Notes: generated by a model from the sequence alone, not told the origin. A stretch of 64,000 bases of DNA from Halobacterium sp. KA-4 (GCF_021028995.1 NZ_JAJJZG010000015.1:27732-91731); one strand, 5' to 3'. Positions 35,589 to 44,937 are shown, numbered from the stretch's first letter. Translations and numbers: made by a program.

Positions 35589-36113
35589 TTATGCCGGGAG
35601 AGCGTCACGCTCGGTGGCCCAGTCGTACTCGGTGAGTGCTGCTCGAACGACAGGGATGCGGTCGACGAGATGCTCCCACTCGCTGGCGACCTCGCGCCGC
35701 TCCGCAATCTCGTCAGGGTCGTCGAGGTCAGCGATGCTGGCCCGGAGTTCGCCTGGCGTCTCGACGCCGTACGACGTCTTCCAATCTGTGATTGTGGTGC
35801 GCATCGATTCGAGAGACGCGGTGAGTTCCTCACGATTGTGTTCGCGCTGGAGGGCAGCGACCTCCCGATAGGTGGCCATGAGCTGGTCGACGCAGTACAG
35901 CGTCTGGTCACCTTGCTCGATCTTTCGGAGAACGTTGTCCTCGACGAGTTGGTCGAGGTATTTCTGCGCCGTCTTCACCGAGACCTCCGTCTCATCGGCG
36001 ATCCACGAGGCCGTACGGGGTGTTCGGAGCGTCCGCGCGGCGGCGCGAATCCGTTCCCCGCGTGTCATTGAAGCGCGAGCACGGTCGTCATCTTGGTTGT
36101 GGTCGTCGGGCAT
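35589..36113 (-). CDS. HTH regulator, probable antitoxin-like partner
   Basis: A 174-aa protein with a winged helix at residues ~15-75 (MTRGERIRAAARTLRTPRTA, TEVSVKTAQKYLDQLVEDNV as recognition helix). A helical C-terminal half follows (REVAALQREHNREELTASLES, then ELRASIADLDDPDEIAERRE). I associate it from memory with the haloarchaeal DUF7342-type regulators that sit in front of small partner proteins. It is the first gene of the pair and probably represses its own promoter, where the near-palindromic TATATCTACTGCACTGGATA lies (~36141). Confidence 0.7.
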   Translation of the reverse strand: MPDDHNQDDDRARASMTRGERIRAAARTLRTPRTASWIADETEVSVKTAQKYLDQLVEDNVLRKIEQGDQTLYCVDQLMATYREVAALQREHNREELTASLESMRTTITDWKTSYGVETPGELRASIADLDDPDEIAERREVASEWEHLVDRIPVVRAALTEYDWATERDALPA

Positions 36114-36352
36114 AGTCGTAACTACGCTGTGCTAGAACATATATCTACTGCACTGGATATATAGGGCATTCTGGGGGGCGATATATGTCATTCTCCGATT
36201 CTTAGAACTTCTCCAGCGAGATTCTGTCTGCGGTGGCGTGGCTGCACGATATCGGTCGGCCACGAAGTTCAGATTTGTTTTCAGCGAGACATCCTACACT
36301 AATTCTAGACAAGAAACAGCAGGCAGTTGCAACGAGTTCCCAACGGCTCATA

Positions 36353-36508
36353 TTATCGACGAGTTGATTTTGCCTCACGAATATCTGCCCCATCCCGGAG
36401 TTTATCTGGGCACTGTGGACAGACACGTGGTTCATCGATGTCGTTTGGCGTAAACACACGGGTATATCGCTCAGTAACGTGTTCTCCACAATTCTGGCAT
36501 TTAGGCAT
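36353..36508 (-). CDS. Tiny zinc-finger protein (DUF7563-like, 51 aa)
   Basis: A complete 51-aa frame beginning MPKCQNCGEHVTERYTRVF, with CPQC near residue 30 and a basic end REAKSTRR. The CxxC-x23-CxxC layout and the RVFTP...RVCPxC pattern match a very common haloarchaeal micro-protein family (I recall DUF7563). ATG is at 36506-36508 and the stop at 36353-36355. Its precise role is unknown; zinc binding is very likely. Confidence 0.8.
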   Translation of the reverse strand: MPKCQNCGEHVTERYTRVFTPNDIDEPRVCPQCPDKLRDGADIREAKSTRR

Positions 36509-36700
36509 TTCTTCTCACCGCCTGATGTTTCAGCAACTGAGGAGGGCAGATATCCATCTCTAGGTGAACACGGAAGTTCGAAGTGATAATGATACTGGTA
36601 ACGAATGTCCGAATCCAACGTGATTTGAGGGCGTCTCGGCTCTGTTGAAATCCCTCATTCAGATAATTGGAAAGACGAAACAACTGATGAGTAATTCTGC

Positions 36701-36922
36701 TTAGTTACCGCGTTGTTCTTCTTCGATTTCTTGTGCTTGCTCGCTTATTTTGGTGAGTTCACGGACTCTCTGGCTGTCAGACCCCCCGTGGCCGATTCGG
36801 ACAGACAAGTCTAACGGGGTTGGGACAAAACGACCCTCGTCTTCCTCCTCACCGGATTCCTCTCCGGGTTCTTCACCTCCTCTGAATAGGGCGAGGAACA
36901 CCTCCCAAACACTGAGGGCCAT
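36701..36922 (-). CDS. Small acidic hypothetical protein
   Basis: A 73-aa protein. It starts with a short hydrophobic helix (MALSVWEVFLALF), then a Glu/Gly-rich linker, then RFVPTPLDLSVRIGHGGSD and a helical tail (RELTKISEQAQEIEEEQ). The strong acidity and the clear change from linker to conserved-looking block favour a real gene. No function is known, and no close neighbour helps. Between 36923 and 37201 nothing is seen. Confidence 0.5.
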   Translation of the reverse strand: MALSVWEVFLALFRGGEEPGEESGEEEDEGRFVPTPLDLSVRIGHGGSDSQRVRELTKISEQAQEIEEEQRGN

Positions 36923-37201
36923 ATGTATTTCCTATGGGTTGTCGTGAGATAAGTGTTGATACGGTTGCACCAGTGGACCCAAATAATCGGGTGTCAACCT
37001 TGTACTGAGTGAGACATCTTCATCCGTTTTGACCTCCTTGATGGCAAAATACATCGATCGATAGGCAATTCAACAGAACCACTATTTCACTTTCGGTGTG
37101 GTTACCTGAGTTATATGTGGCCTCCAATTCTCACAGGATTGTAGAGGGTGCTTCGGCCCTCAGTCACACGCTTTCCCCTCTTCCCCCACTTTTCGAACCG
37201 T

Positions 37202-37339
37202 ATGAGTACGCAGAATCCGCATCTTGGAAATTGCCCGCATTGTGGCGGTGAGATACTGTCTCACCACGTTTTAATCGAGTACAAATTGGGTGTGTGGGCG
37301 GAGTGTCCTGACTGCCGGGAAGTCGTCGATCCGGAGTAA
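37202..37339 (+). CDS. Tiny zinc-ribbon protein (45 aa)
   Basis: ATG 37202 starts MSTQNPHLGNCPHCGGEIL, with a second pair at CPDC (~residue 37), so CxxC-x24-CxxC forms a zinc ribbon. The frame is open further upstream (37148), but the part before ATG 37202 is basic and does not look coding. Another zinc-ribbon gene starts 6 bp after its stop. Both may be co-expressed. Confidence 0.65.
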   Translation: MSTQNPHLGNCPHCGGEILSHHVLIEYKLGVWAECPDCREVVDPE

Positions 37340-37345
37340 TACATT

Positions 37346-37492
37346 ATGTTACGGGTTTTGAAGCGGGCTTTCTCGTCCAAGAATGGTTTTGAGGTGGTTT
37401 TTGAGTGTCGCCGGTGTGGTGCCAATGTTTCTTCGGAGTCCGATCAGTGTTCGGAATGTGGGAGCCGCGAGATCGCCCGGTATGAGATATAG
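37346..37492 (+). CDS. Tiny zinc-ribbon protein (48 aa)
   Basis: A complete 48-aa frame, MLRVLKRAFSSKNGFEVVF followed by CRRCGANVSSESDQCSECGS. The CxxC-x10-CxxC arrangement is a rubredoxin-like/zinc-ribbon knuckle pair. It starts 6 bp after the preceding micro-protein and ends with TAG at 37490-37492. The function is unknown. Confidence 0.7.
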   Translation: MLRVLKRAFSSKNGFEVVFECRRCGANVSSESDQCSECGSREIARYEI

Positions 37493-37630
37493 CGGCCTTC
37501 GGCCTTGTTTAGACGCGGGACGAGAGTGGGTTTCTTTCGCCAAGGACGCTACGAACCACGCGGTCAGTTAATCTGCGAGTCGGTCACGGAGAGCGGGACC
37601 GAGGGGTCTCGTTACTCACTCGACAGTCAC

Positions 37631-38019
37631 CTACGACAAGACATCACGGATGACGAGGAGTGCTGTTGGAATCGCAAGGAGAAGCAGGCCAATCGCCGCA
37701 GGTGTATCAGGGAAATAGAAGAGAATGAGGAGGCTGCCACCGATAACGATGCCAAGCACGGTGAGGACTGCGACTCTGTCTTGGCCGTCGCTGAAGGGAC
37801 GGTGTCTCCGACCCAGTCAATAACCCGCAATCCCTAGATAAAGCTCATGAGGAGTCCGCCTACCAAGAGGGCAGATACTCCGTCGCCAATTGGTTCACCC
37901 CCTGACGAGTGTGATACCTCTGGGTAGACGAAAACAGCGGTAGCGAGAGACGAAATAATCGTGAGCGTGTTTGAACTGAGGAATGTAGATTGGTTCTCTC
38001 CGGTGTTATTGGAGGACAC
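37631..38019 (-). pseudogene. Broken small membrane-protein gene
   Basis: From ATG 38019 the minus strand reads 61 residues with a hydrophobic stretch (GDGVSALLVGGLLMSFI), then an in-frame TAG. The same frame continues as GLRVIDWVGDTVPS, and another frame then takes over as TVLGIVIGGSLLILFYF and LLLLAIPTALLVIRDVLS up to the stop at 37631. A premature stop plus a frameshift thus split what looks like one three-helix membrane protein. A sequencing error cannot be excluded, but two separate lesions argue for decay. Confidence 0.55.
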
Positions 38020-38174
38020 TGACCGCGAATCACTTGGTTAGTAAATATATGTCGTTACTGAATCGGGCATTTGAGTTTCGTACTCGGTTCCGAATAAAGA
38101 AATGAATTCGTATTACCAGCTACTGTTTAGCTAAGTCGTTCGTCGGAATTGTTACCTTCTTGTAGGATAAATGA

Positions 38175-38390
38175 ATGGCTATGAGCGAGACCACGCCCGC
38201 GGACTCGCCGCGAAGCCAACAGGCCATATTTATCGCAGGTGCGGTAGTGCTCGCCGTCGCAGTAGTGGGGTCTCTCTATTTCCTCCTCCAGATGGATATG
38301 CCAACTGTCTTCGCTATCGTCGTTGGTCTCCTCATCGCGGCACTCGCAATTGGGCGGTTTTACCTTGTCGCCAAACATCAACTATTCTGA
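38175..38390 (+). CDS. Small two-helix membrane protein
   Basis: A 71-aa protein (69 if ATG 38181 is used). A short polar head (SETTPADSPRSQQ) is followed by two hydrophobic helices (~17-38 and ~43-65) and a basic end FYLVAKHQLF. No homologue is recognised. It stands alone between the broken membrane gene and a four-helix membrane protein. Confidence 0.6.
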   Translation: MAMSETTPADSPRSQQAIFIAGAVVLAVAVVGSLYFLLQMDMPTVFAIVVGLLIAALAIGRFYLVAKHQLF

Positions 38391-38521
38391 GAGAACAGTT
38401 CCTGAGGTATGCTCGGTTCTCGCTTGTAGTGGTAGTACGAAGACTCGCCTAGCGGTTTGACCAATCCGGCCGCAATTCTTTATGTAAAGACCACAAGCGT
38501 CTCATAGCGTCAATACGAAAC

Positions 38522-38935
38522 GTGGATATAGTGGCTGTCGAGCGAGGACTGGGCTCTTGGCTCTCAGCAACCGTTGATTTCCTGCTGGCAGTGTTCGGGT
38601 TCATACTAGCGTTGTATCCGCTGGTCTCGCTTGGAAACGCCGTTCTCGGATCTCCGGGGTCGACCGCGACAGTCAACATGGTTGTCGGTGTGTTGGCGGT
38701 CGGCAGCGCGTATCCCGTCGTCGCGGGTGACTGGTCGCTCGGACGGCTCGGCGAATACGTGTTCGTCCTGATTGCCTCCGCATTCGTCTGGGGACTCATG
38801 GGGATGCTAGTGATCCTTGCAGCAGGGCTGACCCTCTCCGGGAGTAACCCGGTTCCACAAGCAGTCCTCTGGGTCGCGGCTTCTTTGACGGCCTATATTG
38901 TTGTGTACCGAACTCAACTGTCGATTTTTCACTAA
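38522..38935 (+). CDS. Four-helix membrane protein
   Basis: A 137-aa protein starting at GTG 38522. Four hydrophobic helices lie at roughly 16-36, 50-68, 78-102 and 112-130. There are no cofactor or catalytic motifs. It is monocistronic, with 74 bp of upstream space; the family is unknown. Confidence 0.6.
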   Translation: MDIVAVERGLGSWLSATVDFLLAVFGFILALYPLVSLGNAVLGSPGSTATVNMVVGVLAVGSAYPVVAGDWSLGRLGEYVFVLIASAFVWGLMGMLVILAAGLTLSGSNPVPQAVLWVAASLTAYIVVYRTQLSIFH

Positions 38936-39005
38936 CTCCGGCACCATAACTCGTTCTAACGACCGAGTCGAGTAGATTACGTGCTTCAGCAGCATCTGGA
39001 ATTTA

Positions 39006-39791
39006 CTAGAGGAGGGGATCTGCCTTGGTCCACAGTTGTTGGAAGTACCTCTCAAACTCTTCGACGACTTGCGAATCTTTGATTCCTACCACCCCGAGCC
39101 GATCGTCACCGGATACTGGATGTGGGATGTCAATTGTCGTCTCTACTTGATCGACTACATCGAATGATAGTGCGACATCAGGAATCGTTCTGACAGTCAC
39201 GTCTACTGATTGGTCATCAATCAGGCGCGGGAATCTATCAGGAAGTGCGGTAACCACTTTCTCGCTAAACAAGAGGTCCACTGTGAGATCTGTGCTAGCA
39301 CCATCGAAAAAGGCCTCAAATTCAGTTTGTAGCGTTTCCCACGTCGAATTCTCATAGGGCGTTCCAACGATAGCATGGACAAAGTCTTCTGCGGTGCGCA
39401 TGTGTTGCTGAAGAGCTGTGCTCATATTGTCGCTCCCGAGCGACCCGGGCCAGAAGCTACTCTCGGTCGGTGGTGTCGGCAGAAGATTTGAACGGACTGT
39501 TTCAGCCCTCTCTCGATAACGATTCCACTCCTGCTTCAATTCGTACGTCCGTTCAGCTAGAAGTCTGTCGACGACAGTTTCTGGCTCTACGGCGACGAAC
39601 TTTTTTGGGTCGTTTGACTGCATCCGAACCAATTTGCGAGCTTCGAGGCCGTTGAGCACATCGTAAATACGGCCTTTCGGAACGCCACTAATATCGGAGA
39701 GTTCAGTCGCAGTTACTGCACCCGTCACTAGCAGCGTCCGATATACCTTCTCCTCGTAACTTGAAAGCCCTAGTTCGCCCAACTCTGTCAT
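39006..39791 (-). CDS. TrmB-family transcriptional regulator
   Basis: A 261-aa TrmB-type protein. Residues ~1-75 form the winged helix (MTELGELGLSSYEEKVYRTL, then TATELSDISGVPKGRIYDVL and a NGLEARKLV helix). A coiled helix follows (LLAERTYELKQEWNRYRER), then a C-terminal phospholipase-D-like ligand domain (SFWPGSLGSDNMSTALQQHM, etc.). It is transcribed divergently from an SMR transporter gene with 83 bp between starts, so it probably controls that gene. ATG 39791 is preferred over 39812 because family members begin here. Confidence 0.85.
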   Translation of the reverse strand: MTELGELGLSSYEEKVYRTLLVTGAVTATELSDISGVPKGRIYDVLNGLEARKLVRMQSNDPKKFVAVEPETVVDRLLAERTYELKQEWNRYRERAETVRSNLLPTPPTESSFWPGSLGSDNMSTALQQHMRTAEDFVHAIVGTPYENSTWETLQTEFEAFFDGASTDLTVDLLFSEKVVTALPDRFPRLIDDQSVDVTVRTIPDVALSFDVVDQVETTIDIPHPVSGDDRLGVVGIKDSQVVEEFERYFQQLWTKADPLL

Positions 39792-39874
39792 AGAGTATCG
39801 TTGTAAGTCCAAACGAATTGTAAGTGCTGTTCTGTTTCAATAGTCGCATATGGGTGACTTCCAGATACATCAAT

Positions 39875-40207
39875 ATGAATCCGTACGTGCTGCTTGCTGG
39901 TGCAATACTCTCCGAACTTATGGGAACGACTGCCCTCAAACTATCCGATGGGTTTTCACAACTGGGTCCCAGTTTCGGTGTTGTCATCGGATACGGAGCA
40001 GCCTTCTATCTTCTATCTCTGACGCTAGAAGAATTACCGATCGGTGTCGTCTATGGGACGTGGGCAGCATTGGGGATCGTCGGTGTAGCAGCTATCGGTG
40101 TCGTCGTTTTTGATGAGCCAATCGATCTAGCTGGGATTATCGGAATCCTCCTCATCATCGGTGGTGTATACTGCGTTAATATTGTGTCGCAGATGTCTGC
40201 CCACTAA
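39875..40207 (+). CDS. Small multidrug resistance (SMR) family transporter
   Basis: A 110-aa protein with four hydrophobic helices. It begins MNPYVLLAGAILSELMGTTA, placing the essential membrane Glu at residue 14, as in EmrE/Gdx proteins. Helix 3 has the GVVYGTWAALGIVG signature (GxxY-x-W). It would exchange protons for cationic drugs or guanidinium in the membrane, as a dimer. ATG 39875 removes an implausible 17-residue head. Confidence 0.88.
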   Translation: MNPYVLLAGAILSELMGTTALKLSDGFSQLGPSFGVVIGYGAAFYLLSLTLEELPIGVVYGTWAALGIVGVAAIGVVVFDEPIDLAGIIGILLIIGGVYCVNIVSQMSAH

Positions 40208-40304
40208 CTATATCGCGAGGTGAGAGTCTGAGTGGAAAACAAACCGGAAGTGGTACTGTGTTTCAATACCCTTTCGACCTCTTTTGATTATTTGTATATC
40301 AGAA

Positions 40305-41525
40305 ATGCACGATCGCTACGACGTGGTAATCGCTGGCGCAGGCCCGGCGGGGGCGCAGTGTGCACGAGATCTCGCTAAGCGTGGCTACGATGTGGTTGTT
40401 TTGGAGACCGAGGCAGAGGAAGAGTTCCCAGCACAGAGCAACAAATCCACAGGTGGAACGTTCGCGTCGATGATGACCTCCTTCGGCATCCCAGACGACG
40501 TGGTCATGCACGCGACCGATTCGGTGGTTCTTGAGTCACCTAACGAGTACTTCATCCAAGATCAGCCGGGTTTTGTCTTGGACTTCGCGGAGTTCAAGAA
40601 ATTCCTCGTTGAGGACGGCCGCGAAAAGGGCACTGAGTATCGCTTTGACGCCCGCGTCCGTGATCCGATCGTTGAAGACGAGGATGTTGTCGGTGTCCGG
40701 TATAATAACGACGAAGAGGTCTACGGCGAGATTGTCATTGACGCCACGGGACCGGCAGCGCCTCTGGCCAAAGATTTGGGTGTAGCCAATCTTGAACGCC
40801 AGAACCACGCGATTGGCATTGAGTACTTGTTTGAAGGCATCGATCTCAACCATCCTGGTTATGCTGACCTCACTGATGCGATGATGCTACGGCTGGATCA
40901 TGAGTACGCTCCTGGCGGCTATTCATGGATCTTCCACACCGGCGAAGACACGGCGAAAGTTGGTGTCTGTTACATCCAGAACGAGCGCTACCGAGAGCAC
41001 GCCACCCAAAATCGCACTGTAGACGGTTACCTTGAATATTGGCTCGACACCGATCCGCGCTTTGAGAACGCCAGACGTATTGCGGATAATCAGGTGCGCG
41101 GTTCTGCACATGTCCAACATCCGGAGTCGATGAGTACTGATTCGTTCATGGCGATTGGTGATACCGTTCCCTCAGTTGACCCTGTGTGGGGAGAGGGGAT
41201 ATACAAATGTATGAAGGCAGCTCGTGCGGCTGCAGTGACAGCCGACCGTTGTCTTACTGGGAAGGTGGAGACCTCCGTTGAGGAGATGGCGGTATACGAC
41301 GACCTCTGGAACGAGCAGGTTGCGCCCAGACAGGACCGTCGCCTGATGATGACGAGGTTGCTGTACCTCGCGCCAAACGAACGGTACGATCGACTTATGC
41401 GAGACCTGAATAAGCTCAACCGTGATACCCTATCGGAGATTAACAATGGCAACAAGCGTGAGCTTGTCAAGTTATTGTATCCCAGCGACCTCTTCTATCT
41501 CTGGAAATACTGGCGAGAAACGTAA
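40305..41525 (+). CDS. Geranylgeranyl reductase family flavoprotein
   Basis: A 406-aa FAD-dependent oxidoreductase. The Rossmann motif is VVIAGAGPAGAQCARDLA (GxGxxG at ~11-16). A GxGD-type FAD motif appears as MAIGDTVPSVDPVWGEGI (~280), and ATGPAAPLAK lies at ~150. Relatives reduce the double bonds of archaeal membrane lipids or isoprenoid quinones and chlorophyll side chains. The exact substrate here is not visible, as the chromosome usually has its own lipid reductase. ATG 40305 is used; the frame is open back to 40284. A TATA-like TTATTTGTATA lies at ~40286. Confidence 0.85.
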   Translation: MHDRYDVVIAGAGPAGAQCARDLAKRGYDVVVLETEAEEEFPAQSNKSTGGTFASMMTSFGIPDDVVMHATDSVVLESPNEYFIQDQPGFVLDFAEFKKFLVEDGREKGTEYRFDARVRDPIVEDEDVVGVRYNNDEEVYGEIVIDATGPAAPLAKDLGVANLERQNHAIGIEYLFEGIDLNHPGYADLTDAMMLRLDHEYAPGGYSWIFHTGEDTAKVGVCYIQNERYREHATQNRTVDGYLEYWLDTDPRFENARRIADNQVRGSAHVQHPESMSTDSFMAIGDTVPSVDPVWGEGIYKCMKAARAAAVTADRCLTGKVETSVEEMAVYDDLWNEQVAPRQDRRLMMTRLLYLAPNERYDRLMRDLNKLNRDTLSEINNGNKRELVKLLYPSDLFYLWKYWRET

Positions 41526-41682
41526 CTGAGGGATTCATATCCGTCCCAGCATACACATTAATTCACTGATGGTACTCAATCTTTGACCTGTACTGACCAA
41601 TTCGGGGTTATAGCTATGGCCGACTAACTCCCTGAACACTCGCGGATTCCACCAGAGCCAATTGGAGAGGTTCAGACTATAG

Positions 41683-43344
41683 TTAGGCGAGTGTATACCG
41701 ACGGAATTGCCTGGCGGCAGCGCGGTAGCTCCATCTCGCCACCACCAGGCCAATACCCAATCCACTCACAACACTACTGAAACGCATCATTCCAACCGAG
41801 ACCACACCGCCAGCAATGTATTCATAGATGCTTGCTGGTGCGAGCAGCGCAAAGACAGTGCCGCACCCGAGAAGACCGACAACCAGTGAATAGACAATAA
41901 TCGCGGTCATACTTGGTGGAACGACACCGCCGCTCCTCCCAATAGTAACCGCACTGAACCTCGGGAATTGCATGCCGACCGCTGGCGCAAGGCCAACTGC
42001 AACCACAGTCAACAGGCCACCAATCACGACGAATCCAGCCTGCACACGTAGCGAGTACGGACCTACGATACTTCCAACGAACGTACAGAGAACCGTAATC
42101 GGGAGACCGTACAGCAGTCCCGGCACCATCAATCCACGCACGAACTGCCGCCCAGAAATCGAGGATGTAAGCGTTGCAGGCAGGACAGATCCTTCGTCGC
42201 CAAGGGGATTCAATCCGAATGCGGCTCCTGCAAACCACGGGAAGAGCAGTGCACACACGACCGGTACGAGAGCCAATGGTTCGTCGAGTTGGACATAGAT
42301 AACGCCGAGATAGATTCCAAGAGAGATGACTATCGTGACGAGGAATAGTAGCCGTCGGGGTGCTCGCCGAAGACGGAGCAGCACCATTTGTGCCACCCGT
42401 TGCGTCGGTCGCCCAACGAACTCCGGGATGACAAGCGGCGAAATGCCCGCGGCCAGCGTCCCGCCGTCGTGAGACCGTGAGCTCGGTGTAGTCTCACCGC
42501 CATCGTGGGTCGTACTGCCGGGATCTGTTAGCCAGTAAGCACGCGCAAGGCGCTCGACGACGAGACTCCCGCTGCCGATTACCAAGACACCTCCAGTCAC
42601 GCCAGCCAGCGCGCGGCCGAGAGAGGCTGTGACGGGCGTTCCGAGGACAGCAAGGTCGACGAGCCAGCTCATCGGCACCCACGCGAACGTCGTCACCTCC
42701 CAGATTGCGGGCAGGTCTGCGAGAATTGTTGCCACGAGATACCCCACCACAACGAGGAACACGAATTGGACGATCAACTGACCCTGCTGATTGGCGAGAC
42801 CGCGGGATCGAGCGGCCACGAACAGATAGGCGAAGCTGAGCGTGTAGCCGACGACGATTGCGCTCGCCGCGAACAGACCGACAGCCAGTGGAACCAACAG
42901 CAGGCTCACTGGTGAGAGAAACGCATACCCGACGACGCCGACCAGCAACACTGTAGGCGGCACGAGAAACAGACAGGCGGTGAAGAACTCGGTGAAAAGC
43001 ATCCCGACGGCCGCCGTCCGGGTTGAGACGGTCGTGAGGACGAACGCCTCGGCTTTCGGTCGTCGCCAGTACAGGAGAGTCCGCTGGCTGAAAAACCATA
43101 CCGCGCCCACCCACAAGGCACTCACGCCCAAGCGAACGCTACCAGGAATCGAAATCGGGGCATCGAGTGTTCGTAAGAGCAGGGCATAGAGAACACCCAT
43201 TCCGCCGAAGGAAATCACACCGCAGATGGCACTGATACCGAGGAGGCGGAGCCGGTAGGGGTTCCGTCGAAGCCCACGGATCGTCCGTCGGACGCCGACG
43301 ATCCCCAATTGCACGCTGTGCCGCATCCAGTTCGTCTCAGTCAT
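41683..43344 (-). CDS. ABC-2 type transporter permease (copy 1)
   Basis: A 553-aa membrane protein with about twelve hydrophobic helices. A central charged loop (~280-310, GSTTHDGGETTPSSRSHDGG) separates two similar halves. It is closely related to the permease at 61208-62869, with many identical stretches (MRHSVQLG, LYALLLRTLDAPISIPG, AFVLTTVSTRT). Its start overlaps the stop of the ATPase gene upstream, so the two are coupled. Together they form an export complex; the substrate is unknown. ATG 43344 is preferred over 43350 by comparison with the other copy. Confidence 0.82.
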   Translation of the reverse strand: MTETNWMRHSVQLGIVGVRRTIRGLRRNPYRLRLLGISAICGVISFGGMGVLYALLLRTLDAPISIPGSVRLGVSALWVGAVWFFSQRTLLYWRRPKAEAFVLTTVSTRTAAVGMLFTEFFTACLFLVPPTVLLVGVVGYAFLSPVSLLLVPLAVGLFAASAIVVGYTLSFAYLFVAARSRGLANQQGQLIVQFVFLVVVGYLVATILADLPAIWEVTTFAWVPMSWLVDLAVLGTPVTASLGRALAGVTGGVLVIGSGSLVVERLARAYWLTDPGSTTHDGGETTPSSRSHDGGTLAAGISPLVIPEFVGRPTQRVAQMVLLRLRRAPRRLLFLVTIVISLGIYLGVIYVQLDEPLALVPVVCALLFPWFAGAAFGLNPLGDEGSVLPATLTSSISGRQFVRGLMVPGLLYGLPITVLCTFVGSIVGPYSLRVQAGFVVIGGLLTVVAVGLAPAVGMQFPRFSAVTIGRSGGVVPPSMTAIIVYSLVVGLLGCGTVFALLAPASIYEYIAGGVVSVGMMRFSSVVSGLGIGLVVARWSYRAAARQFRRYTLA

Positions 43345-44098
43345 GCTCATCCGCCTCTACGGAGTCGGATTCGTCGCTCGTCAGGTTGAGGAACGCCTCT
43401 TCTAGTGTCTGGTTGCCACCAGTCTCTGCGCGGTGTGTGAGTTCAGTCGGTGTCCCTTCCGCAACGAGCTGTCCCTCATACAGGACGCCGACCGTATCAG
43501 CCACTTCTTCGACGACCGGTAGGATGTGCGTCGAGAGGAACACCGTCGTGCCCTCGTCTGCGAGTTCGACAATCATCTCACGGAGTGTCCGCGCAGCGCG
43601 CGGATCGAGACCCGCGGTCGGTTCGTCAAGAAACACGACCGCGGGCTCGTGGAGGATGGCCTGGATGAACGCGGTCTTCTGCCGCATCCCCTTCGAGTAA
43701 TCGGAGATACGGGTGTCTGCGTCTTCGCGGAGATCCAGGCGGTCGAGGAGTGATTCAATGCGGGCAGTCGCCTGCTCTTCCGGAAGGTCACGCAGTCCAG
43801 CCGCGAGATCGAGTTGTTCGGACGCCGTGAGATTGTAGTACAGTGGCGGTGATTCGGGAAGATAGCCGATCTGGCGTGTCACTGTGGTTCGGTCAGTGAT
43901 CGGGGTGCCGTTGATCGATGCAGTCCCACTCGTTGGTTGGGTGAGCGTCGTCAGTATCCGCATTGTTGTCGTCTTCCCGGCTCCGTTCGGTCCCAGATAC
44001 CCGTATACAACACCCGCCGGAATTGAAAGCGTAAGCTCATCAAGAGCGATCGTGTCACCATACCGTTTTGTCAAGTCCGTCGCTTGGATCACGCTCAT
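43337..44098 (-). CDS. ABC transporter ATP-binding protein (copy 1)
   Basis: A 253-aa ABC ATPase with Walker A GPNGAGKTTT (~residue 35), Q-loop GYLPESPPLYYN, signature SDYSKGMRQK (~133), Walker B VVFLDEPTAGLDP (~155) and switch His STHILPVVEE. The protein is very similar to the ATPase at 60414-61211, differing mainly near the C-terminus. It powers the adjoining ABC-2 permease. Confidence 0.92.
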   Translation of the reverse strand: MSVIQATDLTKRYGDTIALDELTLSIPAGVVYGYLGPNGAGKTTTMRILTTLTQPTSGTASINGTPITDRTTVTRQIGYLPESPPLYYNLTASEQLDLAAGLRDLPEEQATARIESLLDRLDLREDADTRISDYSKGMRQKTAFIQAILHEPAVVFLDEPTAGLDPRAARTLREMIVELADEGTTVFLSTHILPVVEEVADTVGVLYEGQLVAEGTPTELTHRAETGGNQTLEEAFLNLTSDESDSVEADEHD

Positions 44099-44685
44099 TT
44101 GAGTGGGTCACCCGAAATATGGACTATGGACATACGTTCTAATTCCCATTTCAGTGCTCTCACAGGGGGGAGTATCCCTCGAACCGATGGACAGCGTTCC
44201 GGTACAGGAGAAATGCGACGAGACCACCGCCAACCAGTAACATCCCCCCACCACCTACTTGCAACTGGGCAAGACCGACTGCCTGAACTCCCTGACCGAC
44301 GCCACTAAACCACTCTATAGCTCCAGCTAGCAAGCCGCTGTTCGAGCCAGGAAGTAGTCCCAGTACAAATGCTGGTGCGAAGCCGAACACGCCAGCAATA
44401 ACCACTCGCGCCAGCTCTGGCGCGATTAGCAGCGCTGCCAACAACGCGCCGGGAAGTGCGGACAGTACCACGTGGACGGCGACAGCGCTCATTCGTGGCG
44501 GGAGGACATCTCGACTTTGGCCGACACTGATTGCGCTGAAACGCGGCAACGCCATCCCGATGGCGGGCGTAATCGTGACTGCCACGCACGTTAAATACAC
44601 ACTAAGGGCGAGGGTGTCATAGAAGTCTTCACACACTATAGTAGAGTTTCTGATTGTTATAGAGCATTACTAGCTTAGAAAGCCG

Positions 44686-44703
44686 TGCACTTGGTGCACG
44701 GTA
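44686..44703. promoter_or_regulatory. Operator-like palindrome downstream of the RHH gene
   Basis: CGTGCACTTGGTGCACGG is a near-perfect palindrome just past the RHH stop. It matches, on the opposite strand, the site at 44938-44955 with one mismatch. The pair could be bound by the RHH protein encoded between them. Confidence 0.55.
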
Positions 44704-44714
44704 TGTTGAGATAC

Positions 44715-44915
44715 TTAGAGAGTACCCTTTCGTTTCCGAATTATGATTTCTCTCACTCGCTCAGCGTGGTTTGACCCAGATTGGACGAACGCTGTGAGGA
44801 TGGCCTCGACGATCTCGGAGCGGCTGGCTCCGAGATCGTCACACTCAGCGACCAGTTCGTCCACTTCTCGCACAATTTCCTCGTCAACAGCGACTCCGAA
44901 TTTCTCTTTCGCCAT
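44715..44915 (-). CDS. Ribbon-helix-helix regulator inside the MITE-like element
   Basis: A 66-aa CopG/Arc-type protein: MAKEKFGVAVDEEIVREVDE holds the beta strand (KFGVAVD) and helix 1. DDLGASRSEIVEAILTAFVQ supplies the G-x-SRSE turn and helix 2, and a basic tail follows (EIIIRKRKGTL). Such proteins dimerise and bind short palindromes. A TATA-like CTATTTTTAGC lies upstream on the minus strand (~44928-44938), overlapping the operator at 44938-44955, so autorepression is likely. Confidence 0.82.
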   Translation of the reverse strand: MAKEKFGVAVDEEIVREVDELVAECDDLGASRSEIVEAILTAFVQSGSNHAERVREIIIRKRKGTL

Positions 44916-44937
44916 AGCTACGACAAGCTAAAAATAG

